Assembly: GCA_024734555.1 (NCBI GenBank)
Contig: JANPWX010000026.1
Location: forward strand, 3,153,695-3,217,694
Length of the DNA stretch: 64,000 bases
Source: Trochalopteron elliotii
Taxonomy: Eukaryota > Chordata > Aves > Passeriformes > Leiothrichidae
Direction of reading: 5' to 3'
Positions 1-14,500 of the stretch are shown one piece after another. A program made the position numbers and the translations under genes. The notes beneath the pieces were generated by a model. The model was not told the origin of the DNA, ran no database searches, and saw nothing but the letters and a program-made list of their open reading frames with translations. Each line of letters begins with the position of its first letter. The stretch's first letter is position 1.

Positions 1-1518
1 CAAAGGGCTCTTTTGTACCTTAATATAGATTAACAAAGCACCTTATCTGTGATTGTCAGTCTAGCATCATTCATTTCAGATATTCCAGTAAGATCTGAAA
101 ATTGCAAGAGAAAATCAAAGTTACTTATAGAGCTTGTGGATGCATCTGAGTCTGCACAGGTTTGTGTGGCATTCCAGAAGTGCCCTCTGGCATAGCAAAT
201 TGATTTCCACATGTTCACCAGTGTCCTCAACTGCTCATCAAGGCCACAAGATAATACTGTCCATGGCTGGAAGTTAGAACAGATGTGATCTGTTCTAACA
301 TTACTAATCTGGAAATCACTAGTTTCTGATTATGAGTTTAACAGGTTTCTTTTACATTCCTGAATTTTAGTATTTATTAGATTGGAAGCCTTGGAATATA
401 GCTCAGTTGAACATTGAGATCAAATCAAAAGGGTGAGGATATCAGAAATTAAAAGGGATAATATGTGTGATACAAAAGGAAAAAAATCCCAGACATAAAT
501 AACATTTTTCTTCTCAAAAATATCATGCTTTTTTTCTATTGCTGCTGGCAACCAGAGTACATATTCCCTTGCTCCCTTCAGAAACTCCCACTTCTCTGTT
601 CTATACCTCAGGAGTATGGTAAATGGGCTGCAAATATCTCTGTATTAGGTTCATCTATAAAAAAGTAATTTAATTCACAAATGCAGAGGCTACTCAGTTT
701 GAAATATGATATTTTTACTTCTAGGATGCAGATTCAAAGCTACTGTTCCTGTGTGTATGAGCATGTCTAAGTAAGTACACGTCTAAGTGCCTGTTCGCGG
801 TCCAGTGAACGAATGTGCATCGACTTGGCAAATGCAAAGAGGGTTCCTAATGAGGTAACTCCCCTGAGAAACAAATATACTGCCTCATAACTCAGCTCTC
901 TTGGCAGATTTCTCCATAAATCTGCAGAAATCAGAGGAGCAGCATGACGAGGCAACATCAGCAGGGAGAAAGGGCTGTTGTGTGGCCACATTCTAAAGCA
1001 GAGGAAAAGTGAGCTGTGTTAGACATGAGCAGCTGTGAGGAGGCAGTAAGATTCAGGTGATCAGTGCCACTTCCATGGGCTCATTCTCCAGACTTCTGCC
1101 TATTTTGCACAGGTCATTGTTGGTCTGATTTTTTCAGCCTTACACGCATGAGTGCATTAATTTCTTATGAGAACTTTGCATAAACTGTGGTTCAAATTTC
1201 ATTGAAACTGATATCTGCCAAGAATAATATTTTACTGGTGCTAAAGGCTCTGACAAACTATATTTTTTAAACCAGAATTTATATGCATCACAGACATATA
1301 TTATCTCAGAGAAAAACTAGGTTTTCTGTTTTAATCAGTACTAAATCAATGTTATGAACACAATCAGAAATATTTAGTTTCACTAAAAAGTTTCTTCTTT
1401 GATCTTTAAAACTTAGCCAAGGTATCTGGATTTACTTTGTGAGGTTTAAAAGTCACAGAAATCATGACTGATAAAATATTAAGAACTGACTTCCAAATTA
1501 TTGTTTGAAAGAAGAGAC
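1..1518. other. Non-coding AT-rich sequence, nothing recognised
   Basis: This stretch has frequent stops in all frames and no repeat, RNA or promoter feature that I recognise. The only long open frames (30-230 and 767-991, minus) are under 75 codons, lack family motifs and have no splice context that I can defend. It is probably intergenic or intronic. Confidence 0.6.
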
Positions 1519-1589
1519 AAGGTTACTTCATAAGAAAGGTTACTTCATAAGGTTAGTTCATAAGAAAGGCAAAGCATTTCTTATGAACT
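1519..1589. repeat. Short tandem duplication ending in a 13-bp-arm hairpin
   Basis: The unit GGTTACTTCATAAG occurs at about 1521 and 1538, and a shortened, altered third copy (GGTTAGTTCATAAG) follows at 1551. The third copy forms the left arm of a perfect inverted repeat: AGTTCATAAGAAA (1555-1567) and TTTCTTATGAACT (1577-1589), separated by a 9-base loop. The structure is seen directly. A likely origin is local slippage or template switching during replication. A function is not implied. No small-RNA class fits, because the stem is short and AT-rich. Confidence 0.85.
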
Positions 1590-4500
1590 TCAGGTAATTG
1601 GGTTGTAGGTTAGTGCCAAATTGAAGCTTCAAAACCAATCTAAATTTCACAAGTCTATAGTCTTGTAATCTCCTGCTTTATTGTCCATCATCCTATTTCT
1701 GTGTCTTGAAAGTTCCAAGACATCTAGTTCATTTGGCATTAGTTCCTAAGGCACAAATCAAGATTTAGTCCAAACTTGTCAAAGCAGAAATTTTTAAGAC
1801 AACAATTTTCCCCTACAGACATCCAGAATTATGAAAAATATATTCTAACTTTTCACAAATGACAGTTGAGAAAAATGCAGTTCTGTTTCTGCCATAGTTT
1901 GCTCTGTTGTCAAACATTGTCTGAATACACACCATACGTATCCATGTGTGCTTCCTAAATAGCTTTGGAACTCACAGTCTGATTTCAGCAGAAATGAAAC
2001 AAAAGAACATTGATCTCAAAGATTATTAAATTTCTATACATTCTGTAGAAATATAAAACTGAGGACTGAGATCAGATCCTGTAAGTTTGTGGCTGAAGGA
2101 AAAGCTGTAGGAGTGCACAATTTTTATGATACCTAAGAATCTGCATGCCGGCACATTTAAATATTCAGTTGTAAGAAAAGCCACAGGATTTTCATACCTT
2201 AACCATCAAGGCCAAACAACCACAAGGCACCAGTCCATAGGAAATGGGGCTTCATTCATGCTGCAGCTCTACATGCCACTTGTTAGTTGTATTACCTTTT
2301 CGTTAGTCAAACTTGGATTTATAGCTGGGAGTGGGGCTGGAGCCAGTATGTAAGAAATCCTAGCATCCATTATTAACACACCAAAGTGCTGTGCATTTTT
2401 CTGACATTTCTGATATCTGAGCTCCAGCCAAAGCGCCATGATGAATGGACATTGTAGCCAGTATCTGCACAATTCAGTCTCAGAACCCCTCATGCTTTGG
2501 ATTTACTGTAGGTGTTTTGTGTAATTATTCTGTACAGGAGCATACCTCTCCTTATCTAACAGCTAAGATCAGTGGGGATAGAATTAGTTTAAGCAAGTTC
2601 AAGTAATGAAAATAGTCACTCATTTCCAGTGTTGCACATACAGATTCACATACAGATAAGAGAGAACATCATCCTCCACCCCTTTGGAGACTACTTGGAA
2701 TGGATGGAAAAAAGGGCCATTTTGAAGGTATGAGGAGGGAGGAGCAGAGTTCATAAACAGAGGATGGTGGAAAACACGTGTAAAATTACCATATTCTGCA
2801 CAGTGTTGTGAACACAATGAGCTAACAGTGAGTTCTCAGCTGGTTAGATTAGGCTGTGTGAAAGTGCTGCACTAAGGTAGCTGGAATTTATTTGAACATT
2901 TCATAGGTGTCTCTGCCCAGTCTTTCCCTGGCTTTTGCAGGCTAACACAACCAAAGGGAGCTCAGACCTGCCTCTTTGTGCCAGTGCAGGCATGTCCTCC
3001 TTCACATATTTGTAGTGTGATTTTAGGCAAGCTATAATCAGTAGAAAATGGGTGGGTCTGGAAAAAGGTTAGAACTTGTCTGGAATTTTTGGTGGAACGT
3101 CATGAAATTTTAGTTCTTCAAAACACAGCCTTTTTGTGAAAGTATACTGATTTTGAAAGGAAAATCACAGGAGGATAATTCAGATTGAGAGGCAAGTGTA
3201 TGGCCAAAGGTGAAGACCTAAAAACCTAGATAATCATTAAACCAATTAACAGCAATTTTCATCTGAGCCTTAGGCAGACAGGTTCAGAAATCTTTGGGTT
3301 GTAATCAGATATAGCAGAGATATAACAGCCAAATGACAGATAGGAAAGCAGTAAATGTCATTTTTGACTTTTGCAACACCTTAGTAGAACATCAAAATAC
3401 ATGTAATATCCCTGCTTAGGCTAGGTAGGGTTTGGAAAGTCAATTTGCAACTATCTGAATTCACACATCAACTTTACTACAAAGATACATGAGGGTTTAG
3501 CAGTTTTTAAAGCTACTGCTGCAGCTCTGACCTCTGCTATGAGAAACTGTTCAAGAACAGAGCCCTTCTCTCAGATGACATATTCAAGTACCTTTGACTT
3601 TGCATGAGTTGTTGGACAATAAGAATATTTTTCTATGGGCATATGTGTGTAAAATATACATCCTGGCCTATTATCATCAGAATCTTATTGTTCACAATTA
3701 TTCTATAAAAATGATTTAAATTCTCCAACCAAAGCAACCAAACATAAAAAACTAAAGAATTTACATGTGAAGTGTAAGAAAAGAAATGTTCTAAATTTAT
3801 GAATTTCTCTAAGTTTATTTATATTTTCCAACTCCCAACTACATCTTTTAGTGGCAGCTTCCTACCTAATTTACAACATTGCCCTATTAATTATGCAATT
3901 GATATTTCAGTAAGGCTATCAATATTTAACTTGTATCATTGAGCAGATTGATTGAAAACTGATGTCATAGCTATAGCCCTAAATAACTCACAAAATATTT
4001 TTTGCCTCTAGGCCAGCTTCATACAACTCTAGATAATGTTCAGCATTCTAGTGTGAGCTATTTAGTTCCTCTGTTGCTAAAGCACTGTGGTATTCCTAGG
4101 AACCCATGCAAAGGAATACACAAACAGATGAGAACCAGGATATAAATGAAACATTAACAAACAGGATTTTTAAACTTACTAAATGAAATAAATAGGAAAG
4201 GAACTCATTATATCCTTTTCCTTATCAATCCTGATATTTTTGTTAATATGCCTTTACAATTAATAATTTCATTTTGAAGTATTTTTAGATTGCCACGTTT
4301 CTATCTCTTGACTTTATTAGCTCTTTAAATTAACCGATAATAGCTAATTTCATATTAAGACACAGGGTAGGAAAAAAAGGTAAGGTCTAACACACACATT
4401 CATTAGCAAACTTCAGATTTCTGAGCTCTACTTGTAGAGTATCATATAATTTTAGAGAAATTTAGGAAGGGAAATAATGTAGATTCAAATTCAGGATACA

Positions 4501-7500
4501 AATATGAAGCATTAAATGTCTGGGGATGCCCTGAACAATGTCAATAAGTACTAGCTTTTAATCAGAAAAAAAGGCCCCAACACTTTGCACGGAGGTAAGC
4601 ACAAGCCTAAAGACTTTACTATAAAAACTGAATACGGTATAGAGCTTTCTCAGATATTTGTCAAAGAAGAGAAAGCTACTGCAGAAAGTTTCTGTCCAGA
4701 ATTATTCTGGAAGGCTAAGCTTACTGACAAGACCACCACTCTACATGCAAAGATAGAAAACCAGTGTTCTGCAGATCTACCCTAGCCTGAATGCTTTTGT
4801 TGAATTGAGGTCTTAGGAGGGAAAAAACAATCTTTGGTGCCTATTTTTAAATTTCTGCTCAAATCATCTAAAACTATACACAAGACTGTGTTTGGAGAAA
4901 AAAGAATACATCAAAGCACAAACATACCTCTGTGTGTGAACTGAAGTCTCAGTTCTTCCTCCATTTTAAAATTGATCCTACTTACAACCAACATTTAAAT
5001 AGTTTCCTTGAATTCCTAACAAAAATAATTTTCTTAAAATATAAGTCCACTCTTCAATAATTCCTTGATTTGGAAACTAGAATATTAACAAGAATGAGAA
5101 ATGTATGATGGTATAATGGCACCGACAGCATGAAGCATTATAAATATGATATTTTTGTACTTTATACTCCTTTAATTTCTGCTGGAGTTTACTGTTCCAC
5201 TAAAACCCAGTGTAAATGAGGTTCAGCCTCTTTTAAAAAGTACATGCTGGTAATTTTATAAATGTCCAGTAAAACTGTATTAAATCTTAAAGATCCATTA
5301 TATAAATTATTGTTTTAACAGTAGTTTTGCTATCACAGCACACCGAAAATAGATTTTTTCATAGACAGAGGTCAATTCAAACTTATAGAGGTCAATTTGA
5401 AATTTTCTGATAAAATATCTTATTCTATATTGGAATAGTGTTCTGCTATTAATTTTCAGATCATTGAAAACAAATTGGAAAATATTAACAAGGCATTTCC
5501 CTAAAGCTGGAGCCAAAAGTACTTTGGCCAATTTAATTAACTACTGTGTACATTGGTTCTATTGCTTCAACTTCTGTTGAACCCTTTAAAAGCCCTTTGT
5601 CAGGTGGCTAATGGCAAAAAAAAAGGGCCAGATACAACATGTCAAGGGCCCCTCACAATAAATAGATAAACCTAGCGGATATCCATGCTAAAACCCCAGG
5701 TCGACATTCAGCACTAGCATTTTATCTGTCCTTTCCCTTTACTCACTGGCAGAAGAAGACAACCTCCCACCCCTCAAGTCAGGTTGAAACTCTTCTTGGA
5801 GCTTCTCAGTGTTCCTGGAGGAGCTGTCAGGAGGCAGCCTATGCAAATGAAAACTATTACCACAATTTTGCCTCCCCATTAACACAAGGATTGATTTCAA
5901 CAAAACAGCTTGCATGAATATACAAAAGTGGAGTAACCAGTATTACACTAGGTTACTGCAGATTGACCAACCAATTTCCACTGGTGAGCTTCACCTTAAC
6001 CATTTAAAATTAGCATCAGATAATCATAGTTACACTAAAACAATCATTATCTTAATCAAGCGTGTATATCAAAGTAGAACAGGACACTCTATCAATAAAA
6101 CTATGGAAATGCTGATGAGTAACATCTTCCCATATTTTTGACTCTGTATTGAATTTTTTTAGGAAAACACATGCTTCCTGTCTTTCAATTTGACCGGTTG
6201 TTTCTCAAAAGAAATAGAAACAGTGTTACTTCTGTCTATCTTCTGTCAAAGTATGATTACTCATAATGTTTTTTTTTTCCCAGTGTATTCTGAACTTACC
6301 ACAGCAATAGCGCTTCTTCCAGCAGAAATCTGCTCAAACACGTGTCCACTCCACAGTGCCTTTACACATTTCAGTTGAATCTTAATGTTCTTACATATTT
6401 TATTTCTGTTTGTATCAACATAAAAACAGTGCTCATGCTCTGCTCCTTTTTCATAATTACATCTGTCATGCACACATTACCATATTGTGTACAAGTACTG
6501 TTCAAGAAAGCTATGTTTGTTTATCATTTTGCTGATTTCCTAAATCACCTCCTAAATTTCTTATATGGGTCTGGATGCATTTGCATTTAAACACATACTG
6601 CAATATAAAGATATGTTGTGTGTGTGAGAGAGAGAAAATGTGCCTGAGAGATCTGTTCTTCCAGTTCTATGCTGATATTTTTTTCTAGGCAGAAATCCCT
6701 GGAAATAACTACATTTCCATCACTGGTAATATCCTCAGTTTATTTCAAGAAATGGAACCTTATTAGGAGACCGACTTCCAAAAAAGGTAGCAGACAATAA
6801 GCTTAACCAAAAATAATTACATTTTAATAGAAAGTATATACAGATCATTAAGGTTCAGAATCAAAAGACCATGCCATTAAATTAACTCTTGGTCAGGGTT
6901 GTTCAGGTGAATCCAGCCTGCTGCCTTCTCTTTCCAAGGAGGACTGCTCTCTACTCCCTGCCAGCTCAGCTTTTAGGTGCTTATATGCCTTAACATTACA
7001 GTCCTTCCGGATATTTCCAGTTTGATGCTTTCTTCCCACATGCAACAACTAACAGCTAAATAAATATGCCCAGCCACAAGGCATGGCTTGATTTATTAAT
7101 GCTTTAGCTGCTGAATACACATGCCTGCTGCAACTGGCACCTTTGGAGCAGTGGAGGAGCGCAGGGTATAGTATAGGAAAGGGAAGTATCTCTTTCAGGG
7201 TAGTGTAAGGCACATGCATGTGCACAACAGCAGTCAAAAACCAGGCTCCAGCTCCTGCAACAGCCAGTACTGCAGCATATTCCACTCCCTGTCCTGCTGC
7301 ACCCCCAGGTATCCAGTCTATTTTCAAGATGTCTTAGATGGGAGTGTAATTCACTGCCAGTCACAGCTTTGAAGGCATATTTTATTTCATATCAGGTTAG
7401 TGGCAGTTTCTCATCATCGCTTTTCACTTGTGTTTTTCTAAATTAGCATATTTTGTCATCCTTGTTCTTCTCGTTAGAGACACATAACAAACTGTATAGC

Positions 7501-10500
7501 CTTAATTTGGGTTTTTACTCAAAAGATCAACAGGCAAAAATAAAGAAGGAGAAAAAAGCTGGCAGAAGTTCACATCATGTTAAAATATTTCAGGAGAAAC
7601 ACAAGGTGGTCACAGCCCACCTACTCAACAGTGCATCATGCACCCTTTGTACTTTCTGTCTTTAGAGGGACACAGCGGAGCACCTCAAAAAGAAAAATAT
7701 GACTTTCACATAAATTGCTGAAGAGGCCCTTATTCCTTCCGTGTGCACCACTCAGAGTTTTACCCAGCTGTCTGCAGGATTAAGTGTTGGCTCTTGGGAT
7801 CTCAGTGTTCCTCAGTAGGAGCTGTACACAACGGGTTGGGATGGGTATTTTGTTGAACTGTGACAGCTGATCATGCTGATGTTTCCAACAAGCACTGAGG
7901 CTCTTGGGCTGACAGCCAGAGCATGGGGAATGTGGTAAGATATTGGACTTTTCTTTTAAACAGTGTTCTTTTAGAGATACCTGCCCATATCTCAGGAGGA
8001 GTCCTATAGACACAATGCCCTGCTTCTATTGTGAAAAGAAAAGTAGAATTAGGTGTGCTTGCAGCTCAGATATTCTCACCAGGTAATGCTTCCTTCTAAT
8101 GTAGATTTCAAATTCTGGTCCTCTTGCTGAGTTAAAAGCCTAGGATTTAATGTAAAGAATTAATTAACTGTTATGCTTTTGAGATCAAATAAATAGTCCT
8201 CCTTTCTCCTCAGAAGAAATTTCCCTTGTACAGTAACAAATGCAGCCATAAAAATATGTATCAAAAGGAAAATGTCTTTATTCATGGTTTGTTCAAATTG
8301 CTTTCAAGTGCTAGTTTTCTTATTAGATTTTTTTTTTCTGGAAGAAAATATACTATTATATGTAGCTACTTGGATCTTTTCCTAAACGCTTATTTCTTCA
8401 CAAAAAAATACCTTTTATATTTTACACACAAGTTTCATAATAGAGAATTTCTAAACATTTAGAAATTTCAAAGGATCACAATTTCTATGCCTACTTTGAT
8501 ATTAATTTTGCTTTTTTTTCTTATACTTATTATTGTGTGAAATATGAGTACTGCAAGAAGAGAACTGCTGTTTATTCTTCCAAAGCAGCACAAGCTGTTT
8601 TCCTCATTCTTACTGTGAACTGCTTTGAACATCATTTCCATTGAGTATGCCAACTTTTCATATTTTGTGAGCCAAGGCCTCCTAATTTCATAGCCAGCTT
8701 GCATCACCATGCAAGTTCAATTTCCATTTTATACCTTAAGGCTTACAATGATGAAATCTGACCCAGTTACCTTAGGGCTAAAAAGAATGAAGTTTTGATC
8801 AGTGATCACTGTCAGCTTTAGCACACATTTTCTTTAATCCTTCTTAGCGTACTGGAGCCATTAGGATTGTTTTTGCTGGGCTTTGGACTGGAAACAATCC
8901 TTAATTTAATCATAAACGTTTGCTCACGTCAACCAAATTTTTGGGTCTGTTAAAGTTTCATTAAACACGTTGTGTGTTCAGCTGTGCTTAGAGACTTAGG
9001 TGACTGACATTCACAGAGAAATTATTCATGACAGCCAATTTTCTGTCAAGGTCCTCAAAAAATATACCTTTGAATATATGAAATGCAAGGTATTTCTTTC
9101 AAACAGAAATAAGCCAAATGACAACACTGCAGGAAATAACAAGATGTGGAATCACACATAGTGGAAAATAGAGAAATCATCTCTAATTCTTGATTTAGCC
9201 ACCTCCCCCACTGCATTTTCCCCATGCTCTCAAATACATGACTATATACACAAGGAAAAATCTAATGTGATCAGTTTTTGTTTTTAATGGAGCAAAAAAA
9301 CCCCAGGAATATACTTGGAGTTTTCTCTGTGCTAGTACCATTTTTAACAGAGCTGCCTCATCCTGACTAACTATATTGCAAATCAAAACTTTCACCAACT
9401 TTCGATAAACAATTAAGTGGCCTAGTAATGCAAAACAAAATATTTTCAGGATCTGAGTAAGATCATCAAACCAATTCCTGCAATGAGGATTTTATTTGAC
9501 TTAAATGAGAGATCAGATCACACCACAGAGATCTAATTTCATCAAACTTCAACTCCATATTCAGCAGGTTGAGACATTCAATTACTTAATTAATCAAGAA
9601 ACGTGACACAGGGCTAATTATTTTTAGTATTTCTTAACTTATTGAGGTTTCCACTGTTCTTACAAGCACTACATTCTTAATCACTTCAAAATAGATGTGT
9701 TTCCTTAAATGAACAATGCTCCATTATTATCTTACCAGCTACTGTACATAATTTTTTCTAGGCAGAGTTAACCTTTATTTAAGTGAGTCCATGCAGAATC
9801 TCCACCCTGCACAAGGTTGGCAGTGGATTGGTTTAACAGACACTGAAGCCAGGTACATTTCTCATGTTGGCAGTACACATACCATAGCTTTTGTTCTGCC
9901 ACAGTAGAAAGGAGTGTTGAAGAAAGTCTTAAAAAACAAAAACACAAATGCAGGTATAAAGTGGATCTCTTTCTCCAATGACCCATGAAATTAGCATAGA
10001 ACAGAAACATTTTTCTAAAAGGGAGATACTCAGGATGCTACAGTAGCATTGGACATGATTCCTAGTTCAGGAATTGCTGGCTTCCAGTGATTTCTACCAT
10101 CTCCCACTTCATAAATCACAATTTCACCAAAGCTACTCCTTAGCGATATTTGCCTGTATGCATAGGCAGTTTACTCATGATAGCTGCACAAAGTAAATTC
10201 ACATCTGATTGTCTTTTCTTCACCTGTCATCCCTTATTTCTATCAGTTTTGATATCTAAATCTCCTCCTGATTTCCTACTACTTAACAAGCCTTCACAGG
10301 CAGGGTACAGCATGTCATATCACAATAACTGCCTGGGTTCCTTACACACTTAACTCTTTCTATTGCTCCAAGATTGACTCAAGTGTATAATACAGAAGAG
10401 TAACATATGCTGGAACCTACACCAGCTCTGCATGTTGAGCAATTTTATGGTACTCCTATATTAGAATTTATCTTGACATTGAGGCAAAGATCAGGAGAGG

Positions 10501-11504
10501 CTTACACACACGTGCATAAGAATACCCACACTATATGCTATCTGTGACTATATTTTTGTATCTATACATATGCAGATAGAAAAGTCACGTGGATGTAGAT
10601 CAAGTGGTCCTGAGCTTGCACAGCATTAGCCTACACACTGAAGATAAAAGGATTTTCTCTACTATTCTGCTGCGTTCACCAATAAAAGCCTCTCTGCCTT
10701 GAAGGAGTTAGCAACACTAGAATGAATCGTAGCATCACAGTGTCCTGCAACTAATGCCCTATTTTCCAAGGCAAAGGTTCACTAGGGAAAATGAATATAA
10801 CTGTGTGGATCGGGGAAGAGAGAGGAGTAAGAGAGAGAAGGTAAGGTCTGGAAAAATAGAAGGAAGTTTGACTGTGTAAGAAATGCAAGAGGAAAGGGAG
10901 AAAAGGTTTAACAGAAAAGCAAAGGTACAAATGCTTTCAGGTGACCTATTGTGGAAAACAGCAGCAAGAGGGAAAAGAAGATGGAAAATGGAAATCCAGG
11001 AAGGAAGTGAAACTGGTGCTGAAAGAAGAGCAGGCTACATATATTTCAAAAATCCCTTATTGTTTCTTTTCCTAAAAATAATTTGGGATCAAAACTGCAT
11101 GCTTCCTCCCTGAGATGTTTAATCCCTGAAAATAACAGCAAAAATTCAATAAAACAAATACTCCATTAGAGTATTGATTACATAAAGCCACAGGTTAATG
11201 AGCATCTTGCTAACTGGCGAGTCCTGCACATAAATGAGGAATATGGATCTCAAAAGCTTACAATTCTGGTCCAGCTAAATACTGAGCTTGTTACCAGTAC
11301 ACTGTAAGATACTATAATGGACGAAAAATCATTTTCCTCCTCTAAGAACACTATTCTAAACAAGAAATACTATTTTACTAATAAAATATCAAAGATCGAG
11401 GCTACAGAATTAATCATCTTTAAGAAAACAATATTAGCTAGCTGGAGTGCTGTGGGTTGAAGCTCCATCCTTACAGAGGCATACAATTTTCATTTTCAGA
11501 AGCA
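1590..11504. other. Long non-coding stretch with a few minor motifs
   Basis: About 9.9 kb without any recognisable gene or mobile element. Points of note are a perfect 14-bp palindrome GCACATGCATGTGC at 7210-7223 inside a slightly GC-richer patch (about 6890-7340), and a POU octamer ATGCAAAT at 5841-5848 in a mixed-composition segment (about 5680-5860). A short GT/GA simple run occurs near 6615-6635. Open frames here (for example 7049-7327 minus and 6342-6590 plus) are short, overlap each other on opposite strands and resemble no family. Old, decayed repeats may be present below the level I can recognise by eye. Confidence 0.55.
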
Positions 11505-11536
11505 GTTGCTAGGATCCTCTTCTGTTTCCTAGCAAC
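11505..11536. promoter_or_regulatory. Inverted repeat of two RFX-like half-sites
   Basis: GTTGCTAGGA (11505-11514) and its exact reverse complement TCCTAGCAAC (11527-11536) are separated by 12 bases. GTTGCTAGG and CCTAGCAAC are half-sites of the X-box bound by RFX winged-helix factors. RFX dimers normally use arms 0 to 3 bases apart, so the wide spacing makes this either two separate half-sites or a plain DNA palindrome. The inverted repeat is certain; binding is inference. Confidence 0.45.
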
Positions 11537-14500
11537 GTATTTTTAACCTACTTTCCTAGTGCATCACTTACCACGAACAAAAAGTCTTTGTAGAAGCAAA
11601 TCTTTAACTCTTCTTTCAATACAAGTATATGCATGTAATAGTAAATTGAATATCTATCTGGAGGAGTTATTAAAAATTCACATTTTTCCTGAGATTAAGT
11701 GCAATGAATGAAAAAATGATAATGAAGCATCCCTGAAAAACTGCAGATTTCCAGTTTCTAGTGTCCTTGTAATTCTGAACTTACTATTACCTTTTGGGGA
11801 AAAAAAAACCCAACAAAACCCGTGTTCCTAATGGAAAAACCTATTGTTTCTGGGAAAAGTTACTAGAGAATTTGAGAGAACAACCTAATGAAGGCACAGC
11901 TTTCTAAAATAGAGGGTACTCCCTTTTTGACTGCATTGGGATCTTTGGAGTGCAATATACTGGATATTAAAGAATCTAACACTAGGGCCCATCTTGAAGT
12001 TTTATTTAGAAGCAACAAATGAAAAAAGATTTTTTTAAAAAATTAACAGAAATGACACATGTAAAGGGAACAAGGCACACTCCCCATTTTCAGTGCAATC
12101 TCATAACCATTTTTTAGATATCATTTTAGCAAAATTAAAATTCTCCGGGGCCTTTTTCAAAAGCAGAGTGGTTTTGCCCTGCAGCTAATTAAGGAAGAAT
12201 TACAAAACACTGTAAGTACAACATTATTTGCATGTTCCTGGTATTTCACTTTCACTGCCCTCAAACACATCAAATGATCCAATAACATAACCAAATCATA
12301 TCCCACAGCACAATAGGAGCATCACAGAGTTCTTTTGATATCTGTCTGCAGTGGGAAAACCACAGTATCTTCCCTCTGAGAGCTTGCAAACAAACGTTGC
12401 TCACCCCACGTAATTTAGAGCAATCAGTCTATGCAATGTCATTTGGTTTCCTTTTCAGCTGGCATTCTCATAGCCTGTCAGCAAGACACTTCACATTCCA
12501 AATAATTAAGAAGGTTTAATCAATATGGAATTCAAAAGAAACACCAGATCACTTGAAACATACACCAATACATATCTTTTCAAGCTAATATTCAGCTACC
12601 AAAGAAGGCACAGGGAAGGCCAAATGACTGAAACAGAAAAGCAATGCTGACACATCCAAATTCTAAAGCATTTTTCCTACTTCTAAACAAACAAACAAAA
12701 AATCCAGGTGTAAATATATAAATATGCATGATCTCAGCCTTATTCCTATTTAATCAGTCCTTACTACAAAAATTACTATTGATTTTTTAGTAGAAATGTA
12801 AAGCTCTATTAAACTCCAAAGATATTGCCCAAAATTGATGTGTTCTATGCCATTGGTATTTTTTATTCCTCTTATTTCAACAATAAAAATGGAAATATTA
12901 CCACAGGATGCATGACATATACAGAAAGAAAAGTGTACAGCGCATCAGCAACATAAAAGCTGATTTTTTCATAAAGTATTGATTGAAATGTTTTTAATTT
13001 CTAACAGCGCTCTGATACATTGGCAATTTAATTGCAACTAATGATAAATTATTAGCTCTGATATTTATAGATAATTTCTTGATTCATATCAAATTTGTTT
13101 CGATTGGAAAAAATGTTCTTTGTATAATTACACAGATAATAGATAACTTTAGTAACACCTCTAAAGATGTCCATAAGTTTATCATGATGATGGTGCACCT
13201 GTGCTGAATGAGAAGCTAGTAAATATTTGCAAATTATACATTATTGCTTACAAATAGAAGAACTCATGAATATAACCCAGATATCTGACAATTTCTTTTG
13301 TAGGCACCACATGGTATTTAATACATTATGATATCTTTCCTGGATATAAACTCTGTTTCCTGAGATAATACTGCCATGAGATGCAGCATCATGATATACA
13401 ACTATAGATGTGTAATTCCTACTGAAGTATTGCTGCAGAAGCCAATATTGCTATTTCAAGACTTTCAGACTTACCACTGATTAAGCAATGGGACTTCAGC
13501 AGACATTTAAGGCATTGCAAATTGCCACAGTGGAGGGAACTCTGGCAGAGGCAATTCAGTTACGTTCTTTCAGGAAAAGATATACCAATATTATGGTCAT
13601 TTAACAAAAGTTAATATAGTAAATAATTCTAATAAACTCTATAAACACCTATCCCACAAGGAAGTACTAAATAGAAGTGTAACTGCATACAAAAAAAAGT
13701 GTTTAGTATAGCTCTCAGACTCTATTAGGTTAATCATTTATATTTGATAAATCATCACAAATCCACAGGGATGTGAGAAGCCACTCCCTTTTCAATACTG
13801 ATCTTTATGTTATGAAACACATTAAAGAAACCCAAAGAGAAGGAGACAGATGGGGATATTAATGTATGGAAAACTTCAAAAGAATAGAGATGCCTAATTG
13901 CCTTCCAAAGCAAACACCTGCAGATTAAATGAAACAGGTCTGTAAGTCATGCCAAGTCTTGTCACAGAATCCAACATCTTTTATCCCTAATTCTGTCCAC
14001 AGGAAAAGAGTAAAGTATCTGAGATATGCATTATGAATGAAACCACAACATTGCTTTCACAGTTGTGTTACGAAGCACCTGAGGAAACATGAAAGGAGGT
14101 TGACCTTCAAAAACCACTTGGAGACAGAAAGGCATGGGGAAAGAAGAGATCTGAGGAAGTTGATTTTTCCTTTAACCTGATATTAAACATAAAAACATTT
14201 ACGTTTTGTTGTCAAAAAGGTGACGTGGCTTGCAAGGCAAGAAAAGCAGTGGAAAGTTTCAGAAACCTCACTACTTGGAGATTTATGTACTAGTTAAAAA
14301 AATACTGAGGAAACTGAAAATTTTTCAATATATAATATTTAAAGTAAACAAAAAGAAATGAGAATGTAAATCAAATTTTTTCCTACTGTGAAGATGACAT
14401 GTTTTTTACTATGGCATAACATTCATCTCATGTGCAGTGATTTCTACACAATACATATCAAATATGAGCACATGCAGGATGACTTGGAGCACTAGGAGTC

